NCBI GenBank assembly: GCA_001282665.1
Contig: LN874945.1
Coordinates: 293,042-357,041, forward strand
Direction: 5' to 3'
DNA from: Clostridiales bacterium mt11
GTDB lineage: Bacteria; Bacillota; Clostridia; Tissierellales; Tepidimicrobiaceae
DNA length: 64,000 bases
Part shown: piece by piece, positions 27,394 to 36,157 of the stretch
Numbering within the stretch: position 1 is the stretch's first letter
How the letters are laid out: the number at the start of each line of letters is the position of its first letter
The notes under the pieces: generated by a model
The model's database searches: none
Seen by the model: only the letters and a program-made list of their open reading frames with translations
Told to the model about the DNA's origin: nothing
Made by a program: the position numbers and the translations under genes

Positions 27394-28569
27394 ATGAAAG
27401 ATAGTAGTATATTGAAGTTTGTCGATAAAGACGAAGCTGTAGAATTACTCCAACAGATGATAGCTTTTAAAACCGTAAATAAACCTGGAGATGAGCTTCC
27501 TCTAGCGAAGTTTATAAAAGAAAAGCTAGATGAAATAGGAGTAGAATCAGTAGTTGATGATTTGGGAAACAATAGAGGAAATGTTATAGGTAGATTAAAA
27601 GGTACTGGAGAAAAGGAAGCTCTTTTATTTAATGGTCACTTGGATACAGTTCCACCAGGAGATATTGAATGGGAATATGGACCATATAGTGGAAAATTAG
27701 TAGATGGAAAGATATATGGAAGAGGTTCAGCAGACATGAAAGGGGGACTTGCAGCAGCATTAATAGCCCTTAAGGCGGTTAAAAAGGCAGGATGGAAGCT
27801 AAAAGGAGACTTTATATATTCTGCAACTGCAGGAGAAGAAGATGATAGCATCGGTGCTATAAAGTTTGTAGAAGATGGAGGCTTAGACGATGTCGGAGCC
27901 ATAATAATCGGCGAACCATGTTCAGGTGATATAAACATAGCTGAAAAAGGTGCATTTTGGGTTGAGATAACTACCTATGGAAAAACAGCTCATGGTGCAT
28001 TCCCAGAAAAAGGTACAAATGCTGTAGTCAATATGAATGCATTATTATCTGAATTGGTAAGCTATAAATTTAGACACAAGGAAAATGAAGTTCTTGGTCG
28101 TCCAACTATGAATATATCTACTATAGATGGAGGAGTAAAGACTAATGTTGTGCCAGATAAATGTAGTATAACTATAGATATGAGAACAGTTCCAGAGATA
28201 TCTCATAAGGAAATAATAGAAGACTTTGAAGAGATTATAGAAAAATTGTCTAATTCAATAGATGATTTCAAGGCAGATATCAAGATATTAAACGATAGAG
28301 CAGCTGTAGAAACAAAACCAGATCACCCATTCATAAAATTAGCTGAAGAAACAGTTAAAGAGGAACTTAATAGAACTGTTAAAGCAAAGGGAGTAAACTT
28401 CTATACAGATGCATCTATATTTTTACCACACAAACAAGTACCTTGTATATTCTATGGTCCAGGGCTTTCCACTATGGCACATCAACCAAATGAACATATA
28501 ACAGTAGACAGCCTAATAGAAACTATACAATTTTATATCGCTATGATTGAAAAATACCTTGTGCTATAA
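27394..28569 (+). CDS. M20 family metallopeptidase / deacylase (ArgE/DapE-like)
   Basis: A 391-residue cytoplasmic M20 zinc hydrolase. Metal and catalytic motifs are in order: NGHLDTVPPGD, GRGSADMKGG, TAGEEDDSIGA with the catalytic Glu pair, a dimerisation domain starting near GKTAHGAFPEKG, and the C-terminal AHQPNEHI histidine. The family cleaves dipeptides or removes N-acyl groups (ArgE, DapE, carboxypeptidase G2). Located directly after two membrane proteins, it probably hydrolyses the compound they import. The exact substrate is unknown. Confidence 0.92.
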   Translation: MKDSSILKFVDKDEAVELLQQMIAFKTVNKPGDELPLAKFIKEKLDEIGVESVVDDLGNNRGNVIGRLKGTGEKEALLFNGHLDTVPPGDIEWEYGPYSGKLVDGKIYGRGSADMKGGLAAALIALKAVKKAGWKLKGDFIYSATAGEEDDSIGAIKFVEDGGLDDVGAIIIGEPCSGDINIAEKGAFWVEITTYGKTAHGAFPEKGTNAVVNMNALLSELVSYKFRHKENEVLGRPTMNISTIDGGVKTNVVPDKCSITIDMRTVPEISHKEIIEDFEEIIEKLSNSIDDFKADIKILNDRAAVETKPDHPFIKLAEETVKEELNRTVKAKGVNFYTDASIFLPHKQVPCIFYGPGLSTMAHQPNEHITVDSLIETIQFYIAMIEKYLVL

Positions 28570-28607
28570 GGATAGGCCGTTAAAAAATTAATTTTGGAAT
28601 AACAAAA

Positions 28608-28656
28608 ATAACTTTCTGGTTTTATTTTACTAATAAAAACTAGAAAGTTATTTTTT
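28608..28656 (+). terminator. Intrinsic terminator after the M20 peptidase gene
   Basis: A long AT-rich stem (28608-28626 with 28632-28651, one bulge or mismatch) with a run of T at 28650-28656. Confidence 0.88.
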
Positions 28657-28726
28657 GCCATCACATCAATTATTGTCGAATATGTTATAATATAGTTAAT
28701 ATAAAAAATAGGGGAGATAATATAAA

Positions 28727-30367
28727 ATGGGTGTTACAATAGGAGAAGTATTAAAAACTAAATTTTTTGCAGAATACCAATTAATTGCAGGTGAAAAAGG
28801 ATTAGATAGAGAAATACAAGCTGTATCACTCTTTGATGCCCCAGATGGATATAAATGGGTTAAGGGAAAGGAGTTTATGCTTTCCTCTGGTTATTTATTT
28901 AAAGATAATTCCGATTATTTTAAAGAGGTAATACTATTTTTATATAAACAGAATTCAACTTGTATGGCAATAAAGCGAGATAGATATTTAGGTGAGGTTC
29001 CAAAGGAAATAATAGATTTATGTAATGATTTAGGATTTCCACTAATCAATGTTCCAAATGGTGTAGCTTGGATTGATGTAATAAATGCAGTTAATTCCAT
29101 AGTTATGAATAGATATATTACTCATGTCATCGATAGGAAGAATGCTGACAAACTCGTATTGAGAAGTGACAACTTTCATAAAAAAATTGAGAAAACGGTA
29201 GTATGTCTTTCAGAAGAATTGATGTATCCTTTAACAGTGGTGGATATTCTGGAAGAGGAAGTCTTTAATTATCCTAAAGAACAACTTTTTCCAAAAGATG
29301 AAATCTCCTTTATAAAAGATGATAATTATCCATTTAACTATCAAAAGGAAATATTATGCGACAAACTAAATATTTATAGAATAACCAACATCGAGGACAA
29401 GGATAAATGTTCTTTCGTAATCATACCAATAGTAATCAAGGGTGTAACCGTGTCGAAATTAATCGTATGGGAGTCTTTTGGAAAAGTTGATTATTATGAC
29501 TTATTCGTCATAAGGCTTAGCTATACTTTGCTCTTAGAGATATATGAGCAAATTTACCTTATGAACTCTTTTGAAAGACGATTTTATGATGATCTCATTA
29601 AATCCTTAATAAATGGTGAGCTAAATTCAAAACAAAGTTTAATAAAAGCAATAAACAATATACAAGATTTTAAATTAAATATGGAGAATAAGTTCATCTG
29701 TGTATGTGTAAAACAAAATGAGGACAACCCATCTTTTTATAATAGCCGTGAAGAAATATCTACTACTTTTTTGCTCAATATTGCGAAGGACAAGTCCATA
29801 TTTGGAATATTAGATGACAATACCATAATTCTTATATACGATGTTGAAAGTTATAGCAATAAAGATGTCGTTAAGAATGTAAAAAAAGACTTTGAAAATA
29901 TATTTGAACAGATAAAAGATAGTTTTCCAGATAGAGACATAAGATTGGGAATAGGCGATAGGGTAGATGATATATGCTCTATAAAGAAAAGCTATGTAGG
30001 AGCTGTGAAAGCGGTAGACATAGGTTCTTATATCTATACTGATGGGGAAATGATAGCCTTTGAAGATTTAGGACCTTTTGGGTTATTACGTTTAGAGAGT
30101 ATTCAGGAAAAGGATTTTGGTAATGACTTTAGCAATATATCCCCTTTATTAAAGGAACCAGATAGTGAAGAATTAATATCTACGTTAAACGTCTATTTAG
30201 AAAGTGAATCCAATTGTAATATTGCAGCAAAAAAACTATTTATCCACAGCAATACCGTAAGATATAGGATTGCTAAAATACAGCAGATATGCGATATTGA
30301 TTTAGGAGATCCTATAGAAAGATTAAAAGCAGAAATAGCATTGAAATTTATAACTAAGTTAAAATAG
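28727..30367 (+). CDS. PucR/CdaR-family transcriptional regulator
   Basis: A 546-residue regulator. The N-terminal PucR ligand-sensing domain covers about residues 1-125 (TIGEVLKTKFFAEYQLIAGEKGLDR). A GGDEF-related CdaR middle domain lies at about 300-430. A C-terminal PucR-type HTH is at about 480-540 (SNCNIAAKKLFIHSNTVRYRIAKIQ). The family often controls purine, amino-acid or peptide catabolism genes beside it. It sits between the DUF5058/M20 operon and the OPT transporter, either of which it may regulate. Confidence 0.9.
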   Translation: MGVTIGEVLKTKFFAEYQLIAGEKGLDREIQAVSLFDAPDGYKWVKGKEFMLSSGYLFKDNSDYFKEVILFLYKQNSTCMAIKRDRYLGEVPKEIIDLCNDLGFPLINVPNGVAWIDVINAVNSIVMNRYITHVIDRKNADKLVLRSDNFHKKIEKTVVCLSEELMYPLTVVDILEEEVFNYPKEQLFPKDEISFIKDDNYPFNYQKEILCDKLNIYRITNIEDKDKCSFVIIPIVIKGVTVSKLIVWESFGKVDYYDLFVIRLSYTLLLEIYEQIYLMNSFERRFYDDLIKSLINGELNSKQSLIKAINNIQDFKLNMENKFICVCVKQNEDNPSFYNSREEISTTFLLNIAKDKSIFGILDDNTIILIYDVESYSNKDVVKNVKKDFENIFEQIKDSFPDRDIRLGIGDRVDDICSIKKSYVGAVKAVDIGSYIYTDGEMIAFEDLGPFGLLRLESIQEKDFGNDFSNISPLLKEPDSEELISTLNVYLESESNCNIAAKKLFIHSNTVRYRIAKIQQICDIDLGDPIERLKAEIALKFITKLK

Positions 30368-30399
30368 TATTAACTATTGTGTCACTTGTAAAATTAACT

Positions 30400-30464
30400 G
30401 GACAGTAGGAACAGTCCTCTCTAATAGCACAATTTACCCCTTTAGGGTAGGTTGTGCTATTTTA
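30400..30464 (+). terminator. Terminator preceded by a degenerate GGACAG repeat
   Basis: ATAGCACAA (30424-30432) pairs with TTGTGCTAT (30452-30460). An inner CCC/GGG pairing and a T-rich tail complete a terminator for the PucR gene. Just before it, 30400-30417 holds GGACAG...CAGTCC, a degenerate member of the GGGACA/TGTCCC family. Confidence 0.75.
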
Positions 30465-30553
30465 TTGCCAAAAATTATATAATGACTAAATCAGAATATT
30501 CACTTATAATTATATTATGTAAACCAAAAATTATAGATGAGAGGGGTTACAAG

Positions 30554-32476
30554 ATGGAGAATGGCAAGAATGTTAACATAGAGTTTAAACCTTATATTGC
30601 AGCCAATAAGGTAATGCCAGAGTTTACACCAACAGCCATCATAATAGGTATTATCATGTCCATAATATTCGGTGCTGCTAATGCCTATATTGGTCTTAGA
30701 GTAGGTATGACCATATCTGCTTCAATACCAGCGGCAGTAATTTCCATGGGTATCATCCGTGGAATTATGAAAAGAGATTCCATATTGGAAAACAACATGG
30801 TGCAAACCATAGGTTCAGCAGGGGAGTCTTTAGCATCAGGAGCTATATTTACATTACCTGCTTTATTTATATGGTCTCAAGAATTGGGAATGGCAGAACC
30901 TAATTTAATAAGAATAGTAATGATTGCATTATCTGGAGGTATATTAGGTGCATTATTGATGCTACCCCTAAGAAAAGCATTAATAGTCAATGAACATGGA
31001 GTACTTCCATATCCTGAAGGTACAGCTTGTGCTGAGGTATTAATAGCAGGAGAAACTGGCGGTTCTAAAGCTAAAACCGTATTTACAGGTCTTGGGATTG
31101 GTTCATTATTCAAATTTATAACTGACGGAATAAAGTTGTTCCCAAGTGAAATAGAATGGGCTATACCAAAGTATAAGGGAGCAGCCATAGGAATGGATAC
31201 TCTACCTGCCCTATTAGGTGTAGGATTTATAGTAGGACCTCAAATATCAGCGTATATGTTATCGGGAGCTGTACTAGGTTGGTTGGTAATCATACCATTG
31301 ATAACCCACTTAGGTCAGTATATTCCTGAGATAATCTATCCAGCCACTGTACCCATTAGTCAATTAGATTATTGGGGAATATGGGGCAATTATATCAGAT
31401 ACATTGGAGCAGGGGCAGTAGCATTTGGAGGTATACTAAGTCTAATCAAATCTTTACCACTAATCATTAGAACATTTAAAGAAGCATTAGGAGGATTAAA
31501 GAGTACTAAAGGGGTAAGTTCAACCCTTAGAACAGATGAAGATATGTCAATAAAAGGAGCATTTCTTGGAGTAATAGCCATAGTAATGTTTATTGGATTA
31601 ACTTCCTTTGTTCCCGTAGGTATTCCTGGAGCTTTAATCATAGCTGTATTTGGATTTTTCTTTGCTACAGTATCAGCAAGATTAGTAGGATTAGTAGGCA
31701 GCAGTAATAACCCAGTATCTGGAATGACTATAGCTACACTATTGATTACATCTATTATATTTAAATCCATAGGATTTACTGGAGAAGAAGGAATGATAGG
31801 TGCCTTATCCGTAGGTGCAGTAATATGTATAATATCCGCTATGGCGGGGGATATGTCTCAGGATTTAAAAACTGGATTTTTAGTAGGAGCAACTCCTAAG
31901 AAACAGCAATATGGAGAGATTATAGGTGCAGTAGCTTCAGGTTTAGTAATAGGATTTGTGCTACTACTATTAAATAAAGCTTGGGGATTTGGTTCTAAAG
32001 AATTACCAGCACCACAAGCAACTTTAATGAAGATGGTTATAGAAGGAGTAATGAATGGTAACTTACCTTGGGCATTAGTATTTGCTGGAGCAGGTATTGG
32101 TTTAGTTGTAGAAATATTAGGAATTCAAATATTACCATTTGCAGTAGGACTATATTTACCAATCCACTTAAGTGTTCCAATTATGATAGGGGGCATTATA
32201 AGGGGAATCCTTGACAAGAGAAAAGAATCTAAAGAAGTTATTAAAGAGAAAGTTGATGGAGGAATATTATTCTCATCAGGGCTTATAGCTGGAGAAGGTT
32301 TAATAGGAATATTATTAGCTGTACTGGCTATAATACCAATAGGCGGAGGATCAACTATTGCAGATAAAGTAGCCTTTGGAAACAATATATTAGGACAATT
32401 GGGTTCTATAGTATTCTTCGGTCTATTAGCTTTTACCTTAATAAAACATTCATTCTTTACTAAAAAGGAGAATTAA
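30554..32476 (+). CDS. OPT family oligopeptide transporter
   Basis: A 640-residue polytopic membrane protein of the oligopeptide transporter (OPT) superfamily. The N-terminal FTPTAIIIGIIMSIIFGAANAYIGLRVGMTISASIPAAVISMG is the strongly conserved first part of bacterial OPT proteins. HGVLPYPEGTACAEVL and SAMAGDMSQDLKTGFLVGATPKKQQ are further hallmarks. It imports peptides by cation symport. The ATG at 30554 with GAGGGG upstream replaces an in-frame start at 30452 that lies inside the terminator region. It is followed after 9 nt by a PqqD-like gene. Confidence 0.94.
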   Translation: MENGKNVNIEFKPYIAANKVMPEFTPTAIIIGIIMSIIFGAANAYIGLRVGMTISASIPAAVISMGIIRGIMKRDSILENNMVQTIGSAGESLASGAIFTLPALFIWSQELGMAEPNLIRIVMIALSGGILGALLMLPLRKALIVNEHGVLPYPEGTACAEVLIAGETGGSKAKTVFTGLGIGSLFKFITDGIKLFPSEIEWAIPKYKGAAIGMDTLPALLGVGFIVGPQISAYMLSGAVLGWLVIIPLITHLGQYIPEIIYPATVPISQLDYWGIWGNYIRYIGAGAVAFGGILSLIKSLPLIIRTFKEALGGLKSTKGVSSTLRTDEDMSIKGAFLGVIAIVMFIGLTSFVPVGIPGALIIAVFGFFFATVSARLVGLVGSSNNPVSGMTIATLLITSIIFKSIGFTGEEGMIGALSVGAVICIISAMAGDMSQDLKTGFLVGATPKKQQYGEIIGAVASGLVIGFVLLLLNKAWGFGSKELPAPQATLMKMVIEGVMNGNLPWALVFAGAGIGLVVEILGIQILPFAVGLYLPIHLSVPIMIGGIIRGILDKRKESKEVIKEKVDGGILFSSGLIAGEGLIGILLAVLAIIPIGGGSTIADKVAFGNNILGQLGSIVFFGLLAFTLIKHSFFTKKEN

Positions 32477-32485
32477 AGGATTAAG

Positions 32486-32821
32486 ATGCCTAACAAGGAG
32501 AATTATCTAGACTATATACCAAAAAAATCTGATAAAATTCACTATGAAGAGCTGGAAAATGGATTGGTTCAGTTAATAATATATAGGGATTCTTTATTTG
32601 AAAAGATGGTGAGAAAGCTATTCTTTACACCAGATAAATATGTAGTAGATCTAGATAAGCTAGGCTCCTTTATATGGAACCATATAGACGGTAAAAGGAG
32701 TATATATGAAATATCCTTACTTGTAAAAGATGAGTTCAAAGAAGAAGCGGAGCCTTTGTATGAAAGGCTTATCCAGTATATGAATATTCTAAGAAATAAC
32801 AAATTTATCGACTATATTTAA
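32486..32821 (+). CDS. PqqD family protein
   Basis: A 111-residue protein of the PqqD / RiPP recognition element type: a small winged-helix fold with the DKLGSFIWNHIDGKRSIYEISLLVKDEF core. PqqD proteins normally bind leader peptides of ribosomally made peptides for radical-SAM enzymes. No precursor peptide or modifying enzyme is nearby; instead it is coupled to an OPT peptide transporter (9 nt gap). A peptide-binding accessory role is plausible but unproven. Confidence 0.8.
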   Translation: MPNKENYLDYIPKKSDKIHYEELENGLVQLIIYRDSLFEKMVRKLFFTPDKYVVDLDKLGSFIWNHIDGKRSIYEISLLVKDEFKEEAEPLYERLIQYMNILRNNKFIDYI

Positions 32822-32826
32822 ATAAT

Positions 32827-32874
32827 AACCTCCCATTTTAGGTACCATGGCACCTAAAATGGGAAGTTGTTTTT
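32827..32874 (+). terminator. Intrinsic terminator after the OPT-PqqD operon
   Basis: A 12-bp core stem (32832-32843 with 32852-32863), extended outward with one mismatch, followed by TTGTTTTT. Its position 28 nt before the 3' end of the convergent ECF gene may make it bidirectional. Confidence 0.88.
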
Positions 32875-32902
32875 AAATAGATAAAAAATTTTGTCGTCTC
32901 CT

Positions 32903-33424
32903 CTATAAACTTAAGGAGCTGTTGCTCTTTTCATAAGCGTTAATTATCATAGGTATTAATATTATTTGAATGACAATCCCTGGTAGAGATGTTATGGTAA
33001 TTCCCTTAATATATACATCTATTGGTGGTACAGGCAGTCCAAAGCCTATGCCCAGAATAGTCACCATCAAAACTGCTCCAATACGACCGATGATCATACT
33101 GACAATTAAAGATGGTGTTAAAGTCATTTTGACCTTCCTATATAAATAACCTGATATAAGACCATATATACTCAATTCAACTAGCATAATCCAAATAGTT
33201 GGAATAGAAGGCATACCAGTAACCAAATGATTAATAACAGGTGAAATGATGCCAACGATAAATCCTAAAGCTGGTCCTAATAAGAGTCCCGAAATCAAAA
33301 CTGGAATATGCATAGGAAGGAATATAGCCCCATTAATTCCACTCATATGTACTACCATGGGAAGTATAATACCTAAAGCTAATAAAATTGCAGCTGTAAC
33401 TAAATCTTTTGTCTTGAATCTCAT
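32903..33424 (-). CDS. ECF transporter substrate-specificity (S) component
   Basis: A 173-residue hydrophobic protein with five or six transmembrane helices. The N-terminal TKDLVTAAILLALGIILPMVVH and FLPMHIPVLISGLLLGPALGFIVGIISPVINHLVTGMP match the ECF S-component fold, which binds a vitamin or other small ligand and docks on a shared EcfT/A/A' module. No energising module is encoded here, so it uses a genome-wide shared one. GGAG lies 8 nt upstream. The ligand cannot be told from the sequence. Confidence 0.85.
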   Translation of the reverse strand: MRFKTKDLVTAAILLALGIILPMVVHMSGINGAIFLPMHIPVLISGLLLGPALGFIVGIISPVINHLVTGMPSIPTIWIMLVELSIYGLISGYLYRKVKMTLTPSLIVSMIIGRIGAVLMVTILGIGFGLPVPPIDVYIKGITITSLPGIVIQIILIPMIINAYEKSNSSLSL

Positions 33425-33461
33425 AAATTAGCTCCTTTCAATATAATTTAGGACAAGAAAT

Positions 33462-33497
33462 GGGACAAAAAGGACTGCCCCTCTTGTCCCGCTTTTT
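33462..33497 (+). repeat. GGGACAA/TTGTCCC hairpin with T run
   Basis: GGGACAA (33462-33468) pairs with TTGTCCC (33484-33490), followed by GCTTTTTTTC. An alternative pairing uses GGACAAG at 33451. It lies between the divergent ECF S and LtaS-like genes. It belongs to the dispersed palindrome family and looks like a terminator on the plus strand. Confidence 0.65.
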
Positions 33498-33630
33498 TTC
33501 TATTATACTACTATTTAGTATGTTTTCCAATATGAGAATTCTAGGTTTTAGGATAAAAACTTGCAACTTCTTCTGTATTAGTGTAGATTAATAATATAAT
33601 ATAAACAGAAATTGATTTGGAGGAATAGCT

Positions 33631-36057
33631 ATGTTACTTACTATACTATTGATATTAAAAATCTTATTATTTATGAATATAACAAAAGTTAGGTACAATG
33701 GACTAATAATTTTTTCCATCAGTACATTGACAACCTTATTCTTTTTTACCCTAATATATTTTAGTAATAACAAAAAGAAGCAAACTTTAGCTTTTTCTTT
33801 TTACAACACCATGTCTGGTATAATGTTTGCTGATGTTATGTACTATACTTATTTTAATGCTTTACCATCTATAAAGATGTTAAAACAATTAAATCAAGTA
33901 GCAGCAGTAGGGGACAGTGTTAAGTCCATATTTACCTTTACAAACTTTTTGTTTTTAATGGACATCCCTTTACTGATGATATATTCAAAGAAGAAAAAGG
34001 CTAAGATAATTGAAAAAAATAAAAAGTACAGTAAATATATAAGATGGGGAGTGCCTTCTGGTATTGCTCTCGTTATAGTATTTATTTTAATCTTTTTAAG
34101 CAGTATAGAGTTATTTGGACCAGTTACCAACCAAGAGCTATATACCTATCATGCAAAGGATATTAAAAAAACCATAATGGGCGAAGAAGAAATAGCAGAA
34201 GGAGTAGGAGCATTTACCCAAGAGGATTTAGATGAGTTAAAGGAGAGAACCCATCTGGATGCAGGTAAATATACAGGTATAGGAAAGGGCAAAAACTTAA
34301 TAGTAATTCAAGTGGAGTCACTACAGAATTTTGCAATAAATCACTACTATGAAGGACAGGAGATAACCCCAAATTTAAACAAATTGATAAATGAAAAGGG
34401 AAGCCTTTATTTTGACAACTACTATCAATTAATAGGCAGAGGCAATACCTCCGATGCAGAGTTTGTATCCAATAACTCTTTATATCCATCTATGGGAGAG
34501 CCTACCTATACTCAGTATGAGAAAAATACCTTTTATGGATTGCCTTGGATACTAAGGGATAATGGATATACTTCATGGGCATTTCATGGTTATGACAAGG
34601 ACTTTTGGAATAGGAAAAAAGCCTATGTAAATCAAGGGTTCCAACGTTTTATAGGTGAAGAGGACTTCGATATAAATGAATCCATAGGATTTGGAATAAC
34701 CGACAAAGCATTTTTAAATCAATCTATGGACTATTTAAAGGAATTGGATAATGTAGATGAAAATCCATTCCACGCATTTATTATTACTTTGACTAGCCAC
34801 AACCCCTATAAGATGCCAGAAAAATACCAAGTTCTTAATATAAAAGAGGAACACAAGGATACTATTTTAGGCAGATATCTTCAAGCTGTGCATTATACAG
34901 ATGAAGCTCTAGGACAGTTCATAGATGATTTAAAGGAATCAGGATTATATGATAATACCGTAATTGCTATATATGGAGACCACTTTGGTATATCCAGCGT
35001 ATATAAGCCAGCAGAAGAATTGATGACGGATTATCTAGGCTATAAATATGATTTAGATGAAATGATGAATATACCTCTTATAGTCCACGTTCCGGGAATG
35101 GAAAAAAATGAAACCATATCCAAAGTAGGCAGTCAATTGGATTTTGCACCAACTATATTGAATATTATGGGACTTCAAAATGAGAAGGGGATAATGTTTG
35201 GCAGGGATTTAATTAACTACAAAGGAGAATCCCTAATAGCACCTCAAACATATGCCTTAAAAGGCTCCGTTATAAATGACGATATATTATTGGACATGTC
35301 TAGGGACGGAATATTTGAAAATAGTAGGGCTTTTAAACTTAAAGATAGGGAACCAGTAGATGTAAACCAATATAGAAAGTATTATGAGAAGGCTATAGAA
35401 GAGATAAATAAATCCGACTTTATACTAAGAAGGGACCTTCTTAAGGATATGATAGAAGATGGAGATATAAATTTAAACGAATTAGTTTCTACTGAAGTAT
35501 TGATGGACAAGGTAATAAAGGAAACGAACAGCACTATAGAAGGTGTAGATGAAGCTTTTAAAGAAGGCTATACTACCATGGCAGTAGATTTAAAACTAAA
35601 TAAAGATGGTGAACTCATATTAGGCGACGATATTCCCTTTGAAGATTTAGCAAAATGGCTAGAGGAAAACAATGGCTCCTATATAGTAGCTAGAACCAAA
35701 GAGGACAATACAGATATATTCATAAATATAATGGAAGAATTCCCTTCAATAAAGGATAGGATAATTCCTGAAATATATATGTTTGAAGAATACCATCCAT
35801 TAGCATCGAGAAAGTATAAAAATATCATATTGAATATACAAGATGCGGATTATTCTGACGAGCTTATTTTGGACTTTATAGATAGACATTCTGTACCTGC
35901 ATTGGCTATGGACAAGGAAAGAGGAAAAACGGACTTACCAAAGAAGATGAAAGAAAAAGGAACTATAACCTATGTATACGATATAAATAGCAAGACAGCT
36001 AGAAAGAAATTAACGAAAAAACAGGTATTTGGAGTATATACCGATAAGTTGAAGTAG
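33631..36057 (+). CDS. Lipoteichoic acid synthase-like sulfatase-fold protein with C-terminal GDPD-like domain
   Basis: An 808-residue membrane protein. About five N-terminal transmembrane helices lie in residues 1-165. An extracellular sulfatase-fold domain follows with LtaS landmarks: metal Glu in VIQVESLQNF, the catalytic threonine in GRGNTSDAEF, and a metal Asp-His pair in IYGDHFG. LtaS polymerises glycerol-phosphate from phosphatidylglycerol onto a lipid anchor. After residue 610 a further region of about 195 residues resembles glycerophosphodiester phosphodiesterase (STIEGVDEAFKEGY ... VDLKLNKDGELIL). The expected catalytic Glu and the HD histidine are replaced there (MAVD and GDD), so that domain is probably inactive. 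GGAGG lies 7 nt before the ATG. The downstream bidirectional terminator makes it monocistronic. Confidence 0.85.
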   Translation: MLLTILLILKILLFMNITKVRYNGLIIFSISTLTTLFFFTLIYFSNNKKKQTLAFSFYNTMSGIMFADVMYYTYFNALPSIKMLKQLNQVAAVGDSVKSIFTFTNFLFLMDIPLLMIYSKKKKAKIIEKNKKYSKYIRWGVPSGIALVIVFILIFLSSIELFGPVTNQELYTYHAKDIKKTIMGEEEIAEGVGAFTQEDLDELKERTHLDAGKYTGIGKGKNLIVIQVESLQNFAINHYYEGQEITPNLNKLINEKGSLYFDNYYQLIGRGNTSDAEFVSNNSLYPSMGEPTYTQYEKNTFYGLPWILRDNGYTSWAFHGYDKDFWNRKKAYVNQGFQRFIGEEDFDINESIGFGITDKAFLNQSMDYLKELDNVDENPFHAFIITLTSHNPYKMPEKYQVLNIKEEHKDTILGRYLQAVHYTDEALGQFIDDLKESGLYDNTVIAIYGDHFGISSVYKPAEELMTDYLGYKYDLDEMMNIPLIVHVPGMEKNETISKVGSQLDFAPTILNIMGLQNEKGIMFGRDLINYKGESLIAPQTYALKGSVINDDILLDMSRDGIFENSRAFKLKDREPVDVNQYRKYYEKAIEEINKSDFILRRDLLKDMIEDGDINLNELVSTEVLMDKVIKETNSTIEGVDEAFKEGYTTMAVDLKLNKDGELILGDDIPFEDLAKWLEENNGSYIVARTKEDNTDIFINIMEEFPSIKDRIIPEIYMFEEYHPLASRKYKNIILNIQDADYSDELILDFIDRHSVPALAMDKERGKTDLPKKMKEKGTITYVYDINSKTARKKLTKKQVFGVYTDKLK

Positions 36058-36107
36058 AATATTGGATCAGGGGGACAGGAACCTTGGCATCTTTAAACAA
36101 CACATAA

Positions 36108-36145
36108 AGTAAAACGAGGCGGGGATTATCCCCCCTCGTTTTACT
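36108..36145. terminator. Bidirectional terminator between convergent genes
   Basis: A 12-bp outer stem (36108-36119 with 36134-36145) and an inner GGGGATTATCCCC palindrome. A-rich and T-rich flanks on both sides let it end both the LtaS-like gene and the giant minus-strand gene. A GGGGGACAGGAACC element lies just before it at 36070-36083. Confidence 0.85.
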
Positions 36146-36157
36146 CTTTGACTCTAT

